Below, in pieces: positions 45,797-56,703 of a stretch of 64,000 nt of DNA (its first letter is position 1; each line of letters starts with the position of its first letter). This stretch comes from an uncultured Bacilli bacterium (GTDB taxonomy: Bacteria > Bacillota_I > Bacilli_A > RF39 > UBA660). The position numbers and the translations under genes are program-made. The stretch covers positions 186,001-250,000 of the forward strand of contig CAKOXW010000002.1 in the NCBI GenBank assembly GCA_934130375.1, read 5' to 3'. The notes under the pieces are model-generated. The model was not told the origin of the DNA. It saw only the letters and a list, made by a program, of their open reading frames with translations, and made no database searches.

Positions 45797-47530
45797 TCAT
45801 CCTTCCATTTCTATCAAATCAGTACCGAACATATTTTCGATTTCACTGTTTTCTTTTTCTAAATTTGCTACAACATTATTATAATCTATTTCTTCTAAAA
45901 GTTCAATTTTACCCTTTTCTTTTTTTAAAGATATATAGTAAGGTCTTTGTTCTCTCCACTCATCTTCTGTTAAAGCAACAACCTTATAATCTCTATTTAG
46001 CGAATTAGATATAAATTGTCTTATTTTTTCTAAAACATCATCAAAAGTATCAACCATAGATGCATATTTATAAACAAATAATACATGGTCATTAGACGCT
46101 GCTGCTACTGTAGCATCTTGTAAAATAGTCGCAACATCCATGTAATTTGTATCAACTAGATACTTTTCTATATCATCAAATATTGCTGTAATAGTTTTTT
46201 TGTCTTTCGCTGTTGCCAAAGCAATAGTATTATTAACAAGCACTTTTTTATCCATAATTTGTCTTGAATTTGATATATGTATTTGATTATCAACGTTTTC
46301 TTCTATTACATCCATTATTTCATTATTTTTATCATTTTTTACTATTTTTTTAACTATTTCAGATGTTTTTTCAATATTTTTTGCGTTATTTTCACTTTTT
46401 ATTACTATTTTTTGTATTTCTGGTGATTTAGTAATAGTTAAATTACTATTAGTTTCTTTATAACTTGTTAAACAAAAAATTTCAAAAAGAACTCTAGGAT
46501 AATCACTATATTTTAAATCTAAAAGTACTTTTTCTAGTTGTTTTATTATATTTTCAATCTCTTTTTCTTCTAACTTTGATGCAAAAGTAATAATTTCTTC
46601 CTTACTTGATAAATACTTGTTATCAAAATACTTCGGTGCTTTTTTGTATACAAGCATATTTCTGAAAACATATAACAAATCTTTTGCTAACAGCATAAAA
46701 TTTTTATTCTTATTATATATTTCATCAATATTATTAAGTACAAATTGCTTATCATCATTTAAAAAATTATTAATTAATTCAAACAATTCCGCTTTAGATA
46801 AACTTCCTTTAACAGCATATATGTCATCAACTGTAATTTTATTATCTGCATATGAGCTCACCTGATCAAGCGTGCTTATTGCATCTCTTAATGCACCATC
46901 ACTCATTTTTGCAATTTCAATTAATGCATCATCTTCTATTTCAATACCTTCTTTTTCAGATATAAATTTTAACCTTTCAACTATATTTTCTATTGAAATA
47001 CTTCTAAAATCAAATCTTTGACATCTTGAAAGTATAGTAATTGGTAATTTTTGTGGCTCAGTTGTTGCTAAAATGAATATAACATGTGCAGGTGGTTCTT
47101 CTAATGTCTTTAATAATGCGTTAAATGCACCAACAGAAAGCATATGAACTTCATCAATTATATATACTTTATACTTGCACATTGTAGGAACCAATCTTAC
47201 TTTGTTTTTCAATTCTCTAATTTCATCTACACCATTATTAGATGCTGCATCTATTTCTATAATATCCGGTATTTTATCGGTATTATCATTTAAGCATATC
47301 TCGCACTTACCGCATGGTAAATCATTTATAGGATTCATACAATTAATTGCTTTTGCAAAAATTTTAGCAATTGTTGTTTTTCCTGTTCCCCTTGTGCCAC
47401 AAAATAAATATGCATGATTAATCTTTCCTTTAGATAATGCATTATTTAATGTTTTAACAATAAAATCTTGTCCGCATACATCTTCAAATCTTATTGGTCT
47501 ATATTTTCTATATAATGATTTATAAGCCAT
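45797..47530 (-). CDS. dnaX: DNA polymerase III subunits gamma/tau
   Basis: This is the clamp-loader ATPase and replisome organiser. The 577 residues have Walker A GTRGTGKTTIAKIFAKAINC near 45, the zinc module CMNPINDLPCGKCEIC, Walker B IIDEVHMLS, the sensor EEPPAHVIFILATTEPQKLP, and the SRCQRFDF motif. The C-terminal tau part (about 370-577) is less conserved. Its normal upstream neighbour, SRP RNA, is not between tadA and dnaX here. Confidence 0.96.
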   Translation of the reverse strand: MAYKSLYRKYRPIRFEDVCGQDFIVKTLNNALSKGKINHAYLFCGTRGTGKTTIAKIFAKAINCMNPINDLPCGKCEICLNDNTDKIPDIIEIDAASNNGVDEIRELKNKVRLVPTMCKYKVYIIDEVHMLSVGAFNALLKTLEEPPAHVIFILATTEPQKLPITILSRCQRFDFRSISIENIVERLKFISEKEGIEIEDDALIEIAKMSDGALRDAISTLDQVSSYADNKITVDDIYAVKGSLSKAELFELINNFLNDDKQFVLNNIDEIYNKNKNFMLLAKDLLYVFRNMLVYKKAPKYFDNKYLSSKEEIITFASKLEEKEIENIIKQLEKVLLDLKYSDYPRVLFEIFCLTSYKETNSNLTITKSPEIQKIVIKSENNAKNIEKTSEIVKKIVKNDKNNEIMDVIEENVDNQIHISNSRQIMDKKVLVNNTIALATAKDKKTITAIFDDIEKYLVDTNYMDVATILQDATVAAASNDHVLFVYKYASMVDTFDDVLEKIRQFISNSLNRDYKVVALTEDEWREQRPYYISLKKEKGKIELLEEIDYNNVVANLEKENSEIENMFGTDLIEMEG

Positions 47531-47582
47531 TTATTCACCGCCTTACATAAAGTATTATAGCATTTTTTATAATAAAAAAATG

Positions 47583-48011
47583 CTATTTTTCTCTTATTTT
47601 TTGAAAAAAAGCATTTAATTCATCTGATATTTTCTTTTCATATACACCATACACGATATTAATTTGATTTTTCCTAATTAAGTCGTCAATTTTGTTATTT
47701 TTTCTATTTTTTATGCCACAAACAATATCTTTTATACGGCTTTCTAATATAACATTTAAGCACATTTCACATGGTTCCATTGTAACATATAGTGTGCAAC
47801 CATTTAATCTCCAGTCTTTAATCTTCTTGCATGCCTTTCTAATTGCTATTATTTCTGCATGCATTGTTGGATCATTATATTTTTCTTTCATATTATATCC
47901 CTTAGAAATAACCTTTCCATTTTTAACAATAACTGCCCCAACTGGAATTTCATCAATTTTATAAGCCTTTTCACTTTCTTTAAAAGCAATTTTCATATTT
48001 TTTTCATCCAT
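47583..48011 (-). CDS. tadA: tRNA(Arg) adenosine deaminase
   Basis: TadA makes inosine-34 in tRNA-Arg(ACG). The 142-residue cytidine-deaminase-fold enzyme has HAEIIAIRKA (zinc His and catalytic Glu) near 51 and PCEMC near 81. The SD is poor. NBS1 and parS1 lie in its upstream region (48025-48108), so segregation proteins bound there could affect its transcription. Confidence 0.93.
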   Translation of the reverse strand: MDEKNMKIAFKESEKAYKIDEIPVGAVIVKNGKVISKGYNMKEKYNDPTMHAEIIAIRKACKKIKDWRLNGCTLYVTMEPCEMCLNVILESRIKDIVCGIKNRKNNKIDDLIRKNQINIVYGVYEKKISDELNAFFQKIREK

Positions 48012-48024
48012 ATTTGCTCAAAAA

Positions 48025-48040
48025 TATTTCCCGGGAAATA
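48025..48040. other. Noc-binding site 1 (NBS)
   Basis: TATTTCCCGGGAAATA, the perfect NBS palindrome. Here the dyad extends to a 24-bp perfect palindrome (48021-48044). Confidence 0.85.
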
Positions 48041-48092
48041 TTTTATGCAGCATTCTACCTCTAATTTGGGTTTTAAGCATACTTTTATACTA

Positions 48093-48108
48093 TGTTCCAC
48101 GTGAAACA
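48093..48108. other. parS site 1
   Basis: TGTTCCACGTGAAACA, matching the Bacillus parS consensus TGTTNCACGTGAAACA. It is 68 bp (start to start) from NBS1. Confidence 0.92.
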
Positions 48109-48132
48109 TTAACCTCACTCTATAAAATAAAA

Positions 48133-48206
48133 TGCGTACACACTTAGAGATTACTTTGGTTGCTATTTTCCAATCCTGGCCAGTTAAGTAATATAAATGT
48201 TACGCA
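48133..48206 (-). ncRNA. ffs: Signal recognition particle RNA (4.5S-type)
   Basis: The 74-nt minus-strand RNA folds as one rod. The ends TGCGTA/TACGCA pair, then ACATTTA/TAAGTGT (one G-U), ATTACTT/AAGTAAT, and TGG/CCA. The apex is the SRP domain IV signature: CAGG, AUU, GGAA tetraloop, AAU, AGCA, the asymmetric loop that binds Ffh. The 3' end runs into TTTTATTTTA. A promoter ends 5 nt before the 5' end. There is no Alu domain, so it is the short form. In B. subtilis the SRP RNA gene lies between tadA and dnaX. Here it precedes tadA and sits inside the parS/NBS array. Confidence 0.92.
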
Positions 48207-48211
48207 TATAA

Positions 48212-48240
48212 ATAATACACAATATAAAATAATTTTGCAA
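48212..48240 (-). promoter_or_regulatory. SRP RNA promoter
   Basis: TTGCAA (48235-48240) and TATTAT (48212-48217) are 17 bp apart, with the predicted RNA 5' end 5 nt downstream of the -10. Confidence 0.8.
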
Positions 48241-48346
48241 GAACTTTAGTTATTATTACAAAAAAAATAGACAATTTTTACAATATATTCTTCAATTTAC
48301 GCAAATTATAACGATTATTTTATTCGTTGTTAGATACTTTCTCCAA

Positions 48347-48362
48347 TGTTCCACGTGAAACA
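48347..48362. other. parS site 2
   Basis: TGTTCCACGTGAAACA. It is the first site of the regular part of the array. Confidence 0.92.
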
Positions 48363-48393
48363 TTGTTATATATTATATTAAACTATTTATTTT

Positions 48394-48409
48394 TATTTCC
48401 CGGGAAATA
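48394..48409. other. Noc-binding site 2 (NBS)
   Basis: TATTTCCCGGGAAATA, perfect palindrome, 47 bp after parS2 (start to start). Confidence 0.85.
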
Positions 48410-48461
48410 TTTTGTGTATTATTCTTTCTTTATTTTTGATCTTTAGTATACTTTTATACTA

Positions 48462-48477
48462 TGTTCCACGTGAAACA
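48462..48477. other. parS site 3
   Basis: TGTTCCACGTGAAACA, 68 bp after NBS2. Confidence 0.92.
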
Positions 48478-48510
48478 TTGGTTTATGTATTATATTAAAC
48501 TATCTATTTT

Positions 48511-48526
48511 TATTTCCCGGAAAATA
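48511..48526. other. Noc-binding site 3, one mismatch
   Basis: TATTTCCCGGAAAATA: one G-to-A change in the core of the NBS palindrome. It is the only imperfect NBS in the array. Confidence 0.7.
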
Positions 48527-48578
48527 TTTTATGTATTATTCTTTCTTTATTTTTGGTTTTCAGCATATTTTTATACTA

Positions 48579-48594
48579 TGTTCCACGTGAAACA
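48579..48594. other. parS site 4
   Basis: TGTTCCACGTGAAACA, 68 bp after NBS3. Confidence 0.92.
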
Positions 48595-48627
48595 TTGGTT
48601 TATATATTATACTAAACTATCTATTTT

Positions 48628-48643
48628 TATTTCCCGGGAAATA
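48628..48643. other. Noc-binding site 4 (NBS)
   Basis: TATTTCCCGGGAAATA, 49 bp after parS4. Confidence 0.85.
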
Positions 48644-48695
48644 TTTTATGTAATATTCTTTCTTTATTTTTGATTTTCAGCATACTTTTATACTA

Positions 48696-48711
48696 TGTTC
48701 CACGTGAAACA
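48696..48711. other. parS site 5
   Basis: TGTTCCACGTGAAACA, 68 bp after NBS4. Confidence 0.92.
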
Positions 48712-48744
48712 TTGATTTATATATTACATTAAACTATCTATTTT

Positions 48745-48760
48745 TATTTCCCGGGAAATA
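48745..48760. other. Noc-binding site 5 (NBS)
   Basis: TATTTCCCGGGAAATA, 49 bp after parS5. Confidence 0.85.
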
Positions 48761-48812
48761 TTTTATGTAATATTCTTTCTTTATTTTTAATCTTTAGTAT
48801 ACTTTTATACTA

Positions 48813-48828
48813 TGTTTCACGTGAAACA
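48813..48828. other. parS site 6, fully palindromic
   Basis: TGTTTCACGTGAAACA, the ideal parS palindrome. The other six copies have C at position 5. Confidence 0.94.
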
Positions 48829-48861
48829 TTGCTTTATGTATTACATTAAACTATCTATTTT

Positions 48862-48877
48862 TATTTCCCGGGAAATA
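48862..48877. other. Noc-binding site 6 (NBS)
   Basis: TATTTCCCGGGAAATA, 49 bp after parS6. Confidence 0.85.
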
Positions 48878-48929
48878 TTTTATGTAATATTCTTTCTTTA
48901 TTTTTGATTTTCAGAATACTTTTATACTA

Positions 48930-48945
48930 TGTTCCACGTGAAACA
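48930..48945. other. parS site 7
   Basis: TGTTCCACGTGAAACA, 68 bp after NBS6 and only 9 bp from the gyrA terminator stem. Confidence 0.92.
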
Positions 48946-48954
48946 TTAAAAACG

Positions 48955-48979
48955 AAAAAGACGCCTTACACGTCTTTTT
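48955..48979 (-). terminator. Terminator of gyrBA
   Basis: A perfect 9-bp stem AAAAAGACG/CGTCTTTTT encloses the gyrA stop region. It isolates the parS/NBS array from gyrA transcription. Confidence 0.85.
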
Positions 48980-51482
48980 CTATATTTTCATCAATATCTT
49001 CTTTAGGAATATTAAATACTGCTGTCAATAGTTGATTTTCTTTTAATGAGATTAATCTTACTCCCTGGGTAACTCTACTCATAACTGATATTTGAGAAAT
49101 TGGAATTCTTATAACCATGCCACTATTTGTAATTATCATCAAATCTTCTTGGTCATTTACTATTTTGAATGCAACAATATTACCAGTTTTTTCTGTAGTA
49201 TTCAAAGTTTTAACACCTTTACTACCCCTATGAGTAATTCTGTATTCATCAATTGTAGTACGTTTTCCGTAACCTTTTTCTGTCGCAACTAGTACTTCTT
49301 TACCTGCATCAGCAATATTAGCATCAATACAATATCCATCACCAACATCAATGCCTCTTACACCACTTGCAGTTCTACCCATTATTCTGACTTCATTTTC
49401 ATCAAATCTAACCATTCTACCATTAGATGATGCAATTGCGATAAATTCAGAGCCATTTGTCTTCAAAACAGCAATTAGTTCATCTTTTTCTTTTAAAGTA
49501 ATAGCGATTTTACCACTTTTTCTTATATTATCAAACTCACTTAAGTTACATCTTTTAATTAATCCATCTTTAGTGACAAATACTAAGAATTTAGCATCAT
49601 CATTTTTAGAAACTGTAAACATTGATGTTACTTTTTCGTCTTTTTCTAAAGGAAGTAAGTTAATTATTGGTAATCCTTTAGCATGTCTACTAAATTCTGG
49701 AATTTCATATCCTTTCATACGATATATTTTTCCTTTGTTTGTAAAGAACATCAAGTAATCATGAGTGGTTAACACGAGCATATGTTCGACAAAGTCTTCT
49801 TCATTTGTTGACATTCCCTTAACACCTACTCCTCCTTTATTTTGAAGTTTATAAGTATCTACGGCTAATCTCTTTATATACCCTTTATTAGTCAAAGTAA
49901 TCATAACATCATCAACTGGTATCAATGATTCGTCTTCAATATAATCTATTGCAGTCATATCTATTGTTGTTCTTCTATCATCACTATATTTATTCTTTAT
50001 TTCTATCAATTCCTTCTTAATAATATCAAGAACTTTTTGTTCAGATGCTAGAATTGACTTTAATTCCTCTATTTCTTTTAATAATTCATTTAATTCTGCT
50101 TCAATTTTTTCTCTTTCTAAGCCTGTTAAACGACGTAATTTTAATTCTAAGATTGCATCAGTTTGAATTTCAGAAAGTTGAAATCTTAACATTAATTTTT
50201 CTTTTGCTTCAACATCACTTTTTGCAGTCTTAATAATTCTAATAACTTCATCAATATTATCTTGAGCAATTCTATAACCTTCTAAAATATGTACTCTCTT
50301 TTCATCTTTTGCTAAATCAAATTTTGTACGTCTGATTATGATTTCTTTTTGATAATCAATGTATTTTGAAATTATATCTTTTAATCCAAGAGTTTTAGGT
50401 GTCTGTCCATCTAGCATTAAGAAGATTATACCATATTGAACTTGAAAATTAGTATGCTTATATAAATTGTTTAAAACTACTTGGGCATTTGCATCTCTTT
50501 TCAAAGTAATAGTTATTTTTACACCATTTTTTAAATCTGTATGATAATCAGCGATACCATCAATAACCTTATCACGAACTAATTCTGCAACTCTGTTTTT
50601 TAAATCCATAGTATTTACACCATATGGAACTTCAGTAATTATTATACTACTATGAGTTGGTCCTTCTTCAATAACTGCTTTACTTCTAATTGTAATTGTT
50701 CCCCTACCTGTATCATAGGCCTTCTTTATACCAGAATTACCTAAGATTATGCCACCAGTTGGAAAGTCAGGTCCTTTAACATACTCCATTAAACCTAAAG
50801 TATCAATATCTGGATTATCAATATAAGCAACACAACCGTCTATAACTTCACCCAAATTGTGTGGTGGAATATTTGTAGCCATACCTACAGCAATTCCCAT
50901 AGTACCATTTACCAAAATATTAGGAAATCTACTTGGTAACACCCTTGGTTCTTTGCTTGTAACATCAAAATTATCATCCATGTCAACAGTTTCTTTATTA
51001 ATATCTCTTAATAATTCTAGAGAAATCTTTGATAATTTTGATTCTGTGTAACGCATTGCTGCTGCTCCATCACCTTCAATATTACCAAAGTTACCATGGC
51101 CATCTACTAACATGTATCTTTCATTAAAATCTTGAGCCATTCTTACCATTGCTTCATATATAGAAGAATCTCCATGAGGATGGTAATGTCCCATAACATA
51201 ACCTACTGTTGTTGCTGATTTTCTATGAGGTTTATCGGGAGTATAACCACATTCATACATACTCCATAAAATTCTTCTATGTACGGGTTTTAAACCATCT
51301 CGTAAATCAGGAAGCGCTCTTGCTGTAATAACACTTACCGCATAATCTATAAATGAAGATTTAACTTCATCCACGATATTGTTTTCAAATAAATGGTCTC
51401 TTTCGTGAAAAGTCCCACCGAAATTATATGTTTCTTGTTCAACATTTTCATTTATTTCATTGTTTTCTAATTCTTCGTTCAT
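48966..51482 (-). CDS. gyrA: DNA gyrase subunit A
   Basis: GyrA is the DNA breakage-reunion subunit. The 838 residues have the catalytic Tyr in [12 protein letters not shown]. The quinolone region [23 protein letters not shown] has Ser and Glu at the usual 83/87 positions (drug-sensitive type). The C-terminal beta-pinwheel contains the GyrA box-like [11 protein letters not shown]. It follows gyrB by 11 nt. Confidence 0.97.
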   Translation of the reverse strand: MNEELENNEINENVEQETYNFGGTFHERDHLFENNIVDEVKSSFIDYAVSVITARALPDLRDGLKPVHRRILWSMYECGYTPDKPHRKSATTVGYVMGHYHPHGDSSIYEAMVRMAQDFNERYMLVDGHGNFGNIEGDGAAAMRYTESKLSKISLELLRDINKETVDMDDNFDVTSKEPRVLPSRFPNILVNGTMGIAVGMATNIPPHNLGEVIDGCVAYIDNPDIDTLGLMEYVKGPDFPTGGIILGNSGIKKAYDTGRGTITIRSKAVIEEGPTHSSIIITEVPYGVNTMDLKNRVAELVRDKVIDGIADYHTDLKNGVKITITLKRDANAQVVLNNLYKHTNFQVQYGIIFLMLDGQTPKTLGLKDIISKYIDYQKEIIIRRTKFDLAKDEKRVHILEGYRIAQDNIDEVIRIIKTAKSDVEAKEKLMLRFQLSEIQTDAILELKLRRLTGLEREKIEAELNELLKEIEELKSILASEQKVLDIIKKELIEIKNKYSDDRRTTIDMTAIDYIEDESLIPVDDVMITLTNKGYIKRLAVDTYKLQNKGGVGVKGMSTNEEDFVEHMLVLTTHDYLMFFTNKGKIYRMKGYEIPEFSRHAKGLPIINLLPLEKDEKVTSMFTVSKNDDAKFLVFVTKDGLIKRCNLSEFDNIRKSGKIAITLKEKDELIAVLKTNGSEFIAIASSNGRMVRFDENEVRIMGRTASGVRGIDVGDGYCIDANIADAGKEVLVATEKGYGKRTTIDEYRITHRGSKGVKTLNTTEKTGNIVAFKIVNDQEDLMIITNSGMVIRIPISQISVMSRVTQGVRLISLKENQLLTAVFNIPKEDIDENIEKDV

Positions 51483-51493
51483 CCTTTCACCTC

Positions 51494-53428
<1,935 letters not shown>

Positions 53429-53513
53429 TTACCTCCTTTAATTTTAAAATTAAGTATTTAAATGCCAAATTTTAAATGTTTTAATATTTATGTACACCTA
53501 TACCTACATATAC

Positions 53514-53519
53514 ATTATA
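53514..53519 (-). promoter_or_regulatory. -10 of the gyrBA promoter
   Basis: TATAAT on the minus strand about 90 nt before gyrB, with a weak TTAAAA -35 at 16 bp. The gap to recF (148 nt) shows nothing else except a weak hairpin (53569-53583) with seven Ts that may terminate mnmE-recF. Confidence 0.5.
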
Positions 53520-53573
53520 ACATATTTTTAGAGTTTTTTAATCATTTTAGTATATTTTAATAAAAAAAGATGC

Positions 53574-54665
53574 TTATTGCACCTTACAATTTTTAATTTT
53601 AAATATCTTTGCATTATCTCTAATTTTTTTGTTTATATTTTTAACATCTGTTGATGTAATAAATACTTGAACATCATCTTCAACTAAAGCAATTATCTTA
53701 TTCCTTTTCTCTATATCTAGTTCGCTAAATACATCATCTAGGAGTAATACTGGATATTCACCTGTAGTTTCTTTAAATATTGACAATTCACTTATTTTTA
53801 GCCCTAAAACTACTAATCTTTGTTGACCTTGTGAACCATAATCTCGTATATTTTTACCATCTAAAATAATATCAAAATCATCTTTATGTGGTCCATATTG
53901 TGTACTTCCGAGAATTATTTCTTTTTTTAAATTTTTGTTCAATTTGTTAAGAATTTTTTCTTTAATATTATCTGTTTCATCAATAATTTCACAATTGTTA
54001 CTAAATTCTATTTTTATAGGTAATTTAAATTGTTCATCATACATTTTAATTAAATTTTCTTCAACTTTTCTTAAAAATTTGTATCTATAATCATATATTA
54101 TACTTGCTTTTGTGGCAATTTGATTATTTATTATACTAAGATATTCGGCATTATAATTATTAAAAGTTATATTCTTTAAATATTCATTTCTATTTTTTAT
54201 TAATTGATTATAATCATTAAGAGTTGCTATATATTTATTGTTTAATTGACCAATTTCGATGTTTAAAAACTTTCTTCTTTCGCTTGGGCTACCTTTAATT
54301 AAGTCTAAATCATCTGGGCAAAATAAGATTGCTGTAAAATTTGATAAGTAATCACTTATTCTTCTTAATATATTTTTATTTATTGATACTTTTTTACCTT
54401 TTGCACTGATAACTAATTCATAGGTATTTTTTTTCCCTTTTTTATTAACTGAACCAGTTATTTTGGCAAAATCCTTGTCTTCCTTTATTAAGTTTTTATC
54501 TAAATATGACCTATGTGATTTTGTAATAGCAAGAACATATATACTTTCTAAAATATTAGTCTTCCCTACACCATTTTTTCCAACAAGTATATTTACATCT
54601 TCAAATTCTAAAGAAAGTTTATCATAATTTCTAAAATTTGTTATATCTAATTTAGTTAATTTCAT
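53574..54665 (-). CDS. recF: Recombination protein RecF
   Basis: This is an SMC-like ATPase for gap repair, 363 residues. Walker A is GKNGVGKTNILESI near 30, the signature region is DYGSQGQQRLVVLGLKI, and Walker B is LLLDDVFSELD near 312. It begins 1 nt after mnmE, which is an unusual neighbour. In Bacillus recF follows dnaN and yaaA. The S4-domain yaaA gene is absent here. Confidence 0.96.
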   Translation of the reverse strand: MKLTKLDITNFRNYDKLSLEFEDVNILVGKNGVGKTNILESIYVLAITKSHRSYLDKNLIKEDKDFAKITGSVNKKGKKNTYELVISAKGKKVSINKNILRRISDYLSNFTAILFCPDDLDLIKGSPSERRKFLNIEIGQLNNKYIATLNDYNQLIKNRNEYLKNITFNNYNAEYLSIINNQIATKASIIYDYRYKFLRKVEENLIKMYDEQFKLPIKIEFSNNCEIIDETDNIKEKILNKLNKNLKKEIILGSTQYGPHKDDFDIILDGKNIRDYGSQGQQRLVVLGLKISELSIFKETTGEYPVLLLDDVFSELDIEKRNKIIALVEDDVQVFITSTDVKNINKKIRDNAKIFKIKNCKVQ

Positions 54666-54666
54666 A

Positions 54667-56013
54667 TTATTTACCTAAACAAAACCTACTAAATAGATTA
54701 TCTAATAATTCTTCATCATATGATTCGCCTATTAAATTTCCAAGTAATTCCCATATCTTTTTTATATCTATTTCAAGCATATCAATTGGTAAACCATTTT
54801 TTAACCCTTCTTTTATGCTTTCTACTACTGAAATGCACTCATGAATTGTTGCAATATGTCTAGCATTTGATAAATAGTTAAAATCACCTTTTTCTATTTC
54901 TTCCATATTAAATAATTCTTTTATTTTATCTTTTAATGCATTAATACCTGATGTTTGCATTGTTGAACCATAAACCACATTATCAACACTATCTAAATCT
55001 ATATTTTTTGATAAGTCATTTTTATTTATAAATACTATTCTTTTCCTATCTTTTGTACTATCTAAAAGTTTATAGTCCTCTTCGGTTAATTTTTCATTAT
55101 TATTTAGTACAAGAATAATTAAATCTGCTTTATCTATTAATGAAAGGCTTCTATTTACACCAATTTGCTCAACTACATTATCAGTTTTTCTAATTCCTGC
55201 AGTATCTATTATATTTAGTTCTATACCATCTAGTGATATATTTCCTTCAACAATATCTCTAGTTGTTCCTTCAATATCAGTTACAATAGCCTTTTCCTCA
55301 TTTAATAATTTATTAAGTAAACTACTCTTCCCTACATTTGGTCTTCCAATTATTAATGTGTTAATACCATTTTTTATAATTTTTCCATTTTCGGCTTCCT
55401 TCAATATTTTCCTCAGTTTATCTTCTAATGATGTAATACTTGAATTAATCATATCTGTTGTAACAACTAATATATCTTCATATTCAGGATAATCAATATT
55501 TACTTCTATATTTGTTATAATTTCTATCATTTGATTACGTAAATCGCTAATCATGCTTGAAACATTACCAGATAACGCAGACATTGCAAGTTTTCTTGAA
55601 GCCTCTGTCTTTGAATCTATTAAATCCATTACTCCTTCTGCTTCCAATAAATCAATTCTTCCATTTAGAAATGCTCTTTTTGTAAATTCCCCTGCTTCTG
55701 CCATTCTAGCACCATTTTTAAGTAATAATTCAAGTACTTTGTTAGTTGTTGCAATGCCTCCATGACAATTTATTTCAATTACATCTTCTGTTGTAAATGT
55801 TTTAGGACTTCTCATAACACTAACTAATACTTCATCTATAATATTTTCATTATCAACTATATGTCCATAAACTATAGTATGACTTTTTACTTTTTCTAAA
55901 TCTTTATCAAATATTTTATTAACTATTTCAATTGATTTATCTCCTGATACTCTAATAATTGAAATAGCACCTACTCCAAGAGCGGTTGATATTGCTGCGA
56001 TTGTGTCGTTCAT
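54667..56013 (-). CDS. mnmE: tRNA modification GTPase MnmE
   Basis: With MnmG it makes the cmnm5U34 wobble modification. The 448 residues start at MNDTIAAISTALGVGAISIIRVSG, with AGGTGA 9 nt upstream. The tetrahydrofolate-binding N-domain is followed by a G domain (GRPNVGKSSLLNKLL near 220, DTAGIR, NKNDL) and the C-terminal FSRFCLGK, which provides the essential Cys. mnmG lies on the other side of the origin instead of next to it. Confidence 0.97.
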   Translation of the reverse strand: MNDTIAAISTALGVGAISIIRVSGDKSIEIVNKIFDKDLEKVKSHTIVYGHIVDNENIIDEVLVSVMRSPKTFTTEDVIEINCHGGIATTNKVLELLLKNGARMAEAGEFTKRAFLNGRIDLLEAEGVMDLIDSKTEASRKLAMSALSGNVSSMISDLRNQMIEIITNIEVNIDYPEYEDILVVTTDMINSSITSLEDKLRKILKEAENGKIIKNGINTLIIGRPNVGKSSLLNKLLNEEKAIVTDIEGTTRDIVEGNISLDGIELNIIDTAGIRKTDNVVEQIGVNRSLSLIDKADLIILVLNNNEKLTEEDYKLLDSTKDRKRIVFINKNDLSKNIDLDSVDNVVYGSTMQTSGINALKDKIKELFNMEEIEKGDFNYLSNARHIATIHECISVVESIKEGLKNGLPIDMLEIDIKKIWELLGNLIGESYDEELLDNLFSRFCLGK

Positions 56014-56078
56014 AATGTTTTTCACCTCTAAACACATTATAACACAGGTAAAAAAAAGAACAAATCATTTTAGACATT

Positions 56079-56108
56079 AAAAAAGAAGGATTACTGTTCA
56101 TCCTTCTT
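56079..56108 (-). terminator. Terminator of rpmH-rnpA-yidC-jag
   Basis: A perfect 9-bp stem AAGAAGGAT/ATCCTTCTT at the jag stop is followed by six Ts on the minus strand. Confidence 0.85.
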
Positions 56109-56702
56109 AATTACAACATAACGATTAGGTTCAACACCTTCACTTATTGTAGAAACACCTTTAATTTCACTTACTGCATTATGAACTATTCTTCTTTCAT
56201 AAGAATTCATAGGGTCTAATTTAGCATCTACTCCGGTTTTTCTTACTTCTCTAGCAATCTTTTTAACATTATATTCTAAATGTCTATTAATTTTCTCTTT
56301 ATAATCTTCAACATCTAAGATAACATTTATTTTAAAACCTGTTTTGTTATAAATTGAATTTTTAATTAAATATTGTAATGCTTCCATTGTTCTACCATTT
56401 TTACCAATTAATATAGAACTGTTTTCAGAAAATAAATTAATTTGAATATAATTTTCTCTTTTCTTTGCTTCAATATTTACTGTTATTCCCATATTCTTAG
56501 CAACATCTATTATATAATTTTTAATATATTTTACTACATCATCTTTTGTTAATATTTCCAATTTATATTTTTTAGTTTTTAATAAACCTTTAACCTCTTC
56601 AGTTTCTCTTATATATAATTCATTTTCACTAGCATTTAATTCGCTAAATGCTTTTTCTTTTAATTCATTTAAATTTTTACCTTCATATACTAAAATTTCC
56701 AT
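56091..56702 (-). CDS. jag: RNA-binding protein KhpB (Jag)
   Basis: The 203-residue protein has an N-terminal Jag_N domain (about 1-50), a KH domain with ILIGKNGRTMEALQYLI (about 90-135) and a C-terminal R3H domain (NSYERRIVHNAVSEIKGVSTISEG). It works with KhpA in RNA-based control of growth and division in Firmicutes. It sits 1 nt from yidC, as usual. Confidence 0.95.
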   Translation of the reverse strand: MEILVYEGKNLNELKEKAFSELNASENELYIRETEEVKGLLKTKKYKLEILTKDDVVKYIKNYIIDVAKNMGITVNIEAKKRENYIQINLFSENSSILIGKNGRTMEALQYLIKNSIYNKTGFKINVILDVEDYKEKINRHLEYNVKKIAREVRKTGVDAKLDPMNSYERRIVHNAVSEIKGVSTISEGVEPNRYVVIKKDEQ

Positions 56703-56703
56703 A

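Larger units (their letters stand above)
48347..48945. repeat. Tandem 117-bp repeat alternating parS and NBS
   Basis: From parS2 to parS7 the unit [parS, ~33 bp, NBS, ~52 bp] repeats with start-to-start parS distances of 115, 117, 117, 117 and 117. Intervening sequences are nearly identical between units (for example AAACTATCTATTTTTATTT before NBS and TTTTATACTATGTT before parS). The isolated NBS1-parS1 half-unit (48025-48108) is a diverged copy separated by the SRP RNA gene. Together they fill the 954-nt gyrA-tadA gap, and no protein-coding gene is credible there. Confidence 0.93.

Noticed and set aside
48461..48673. A 70-codon + strand ORF within the array
   Set aside because: It is produced by the repeat period (its two halves encode the same peptide), has no SD, and runs through parS and NBS sites.
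48025..48945. CRISPR array
   Set aside because: The regular repeats are 117 bp with conserved 'spacers'. Both repeated palindromes are known protein sites (parS, NBS), and no cas genes are near.
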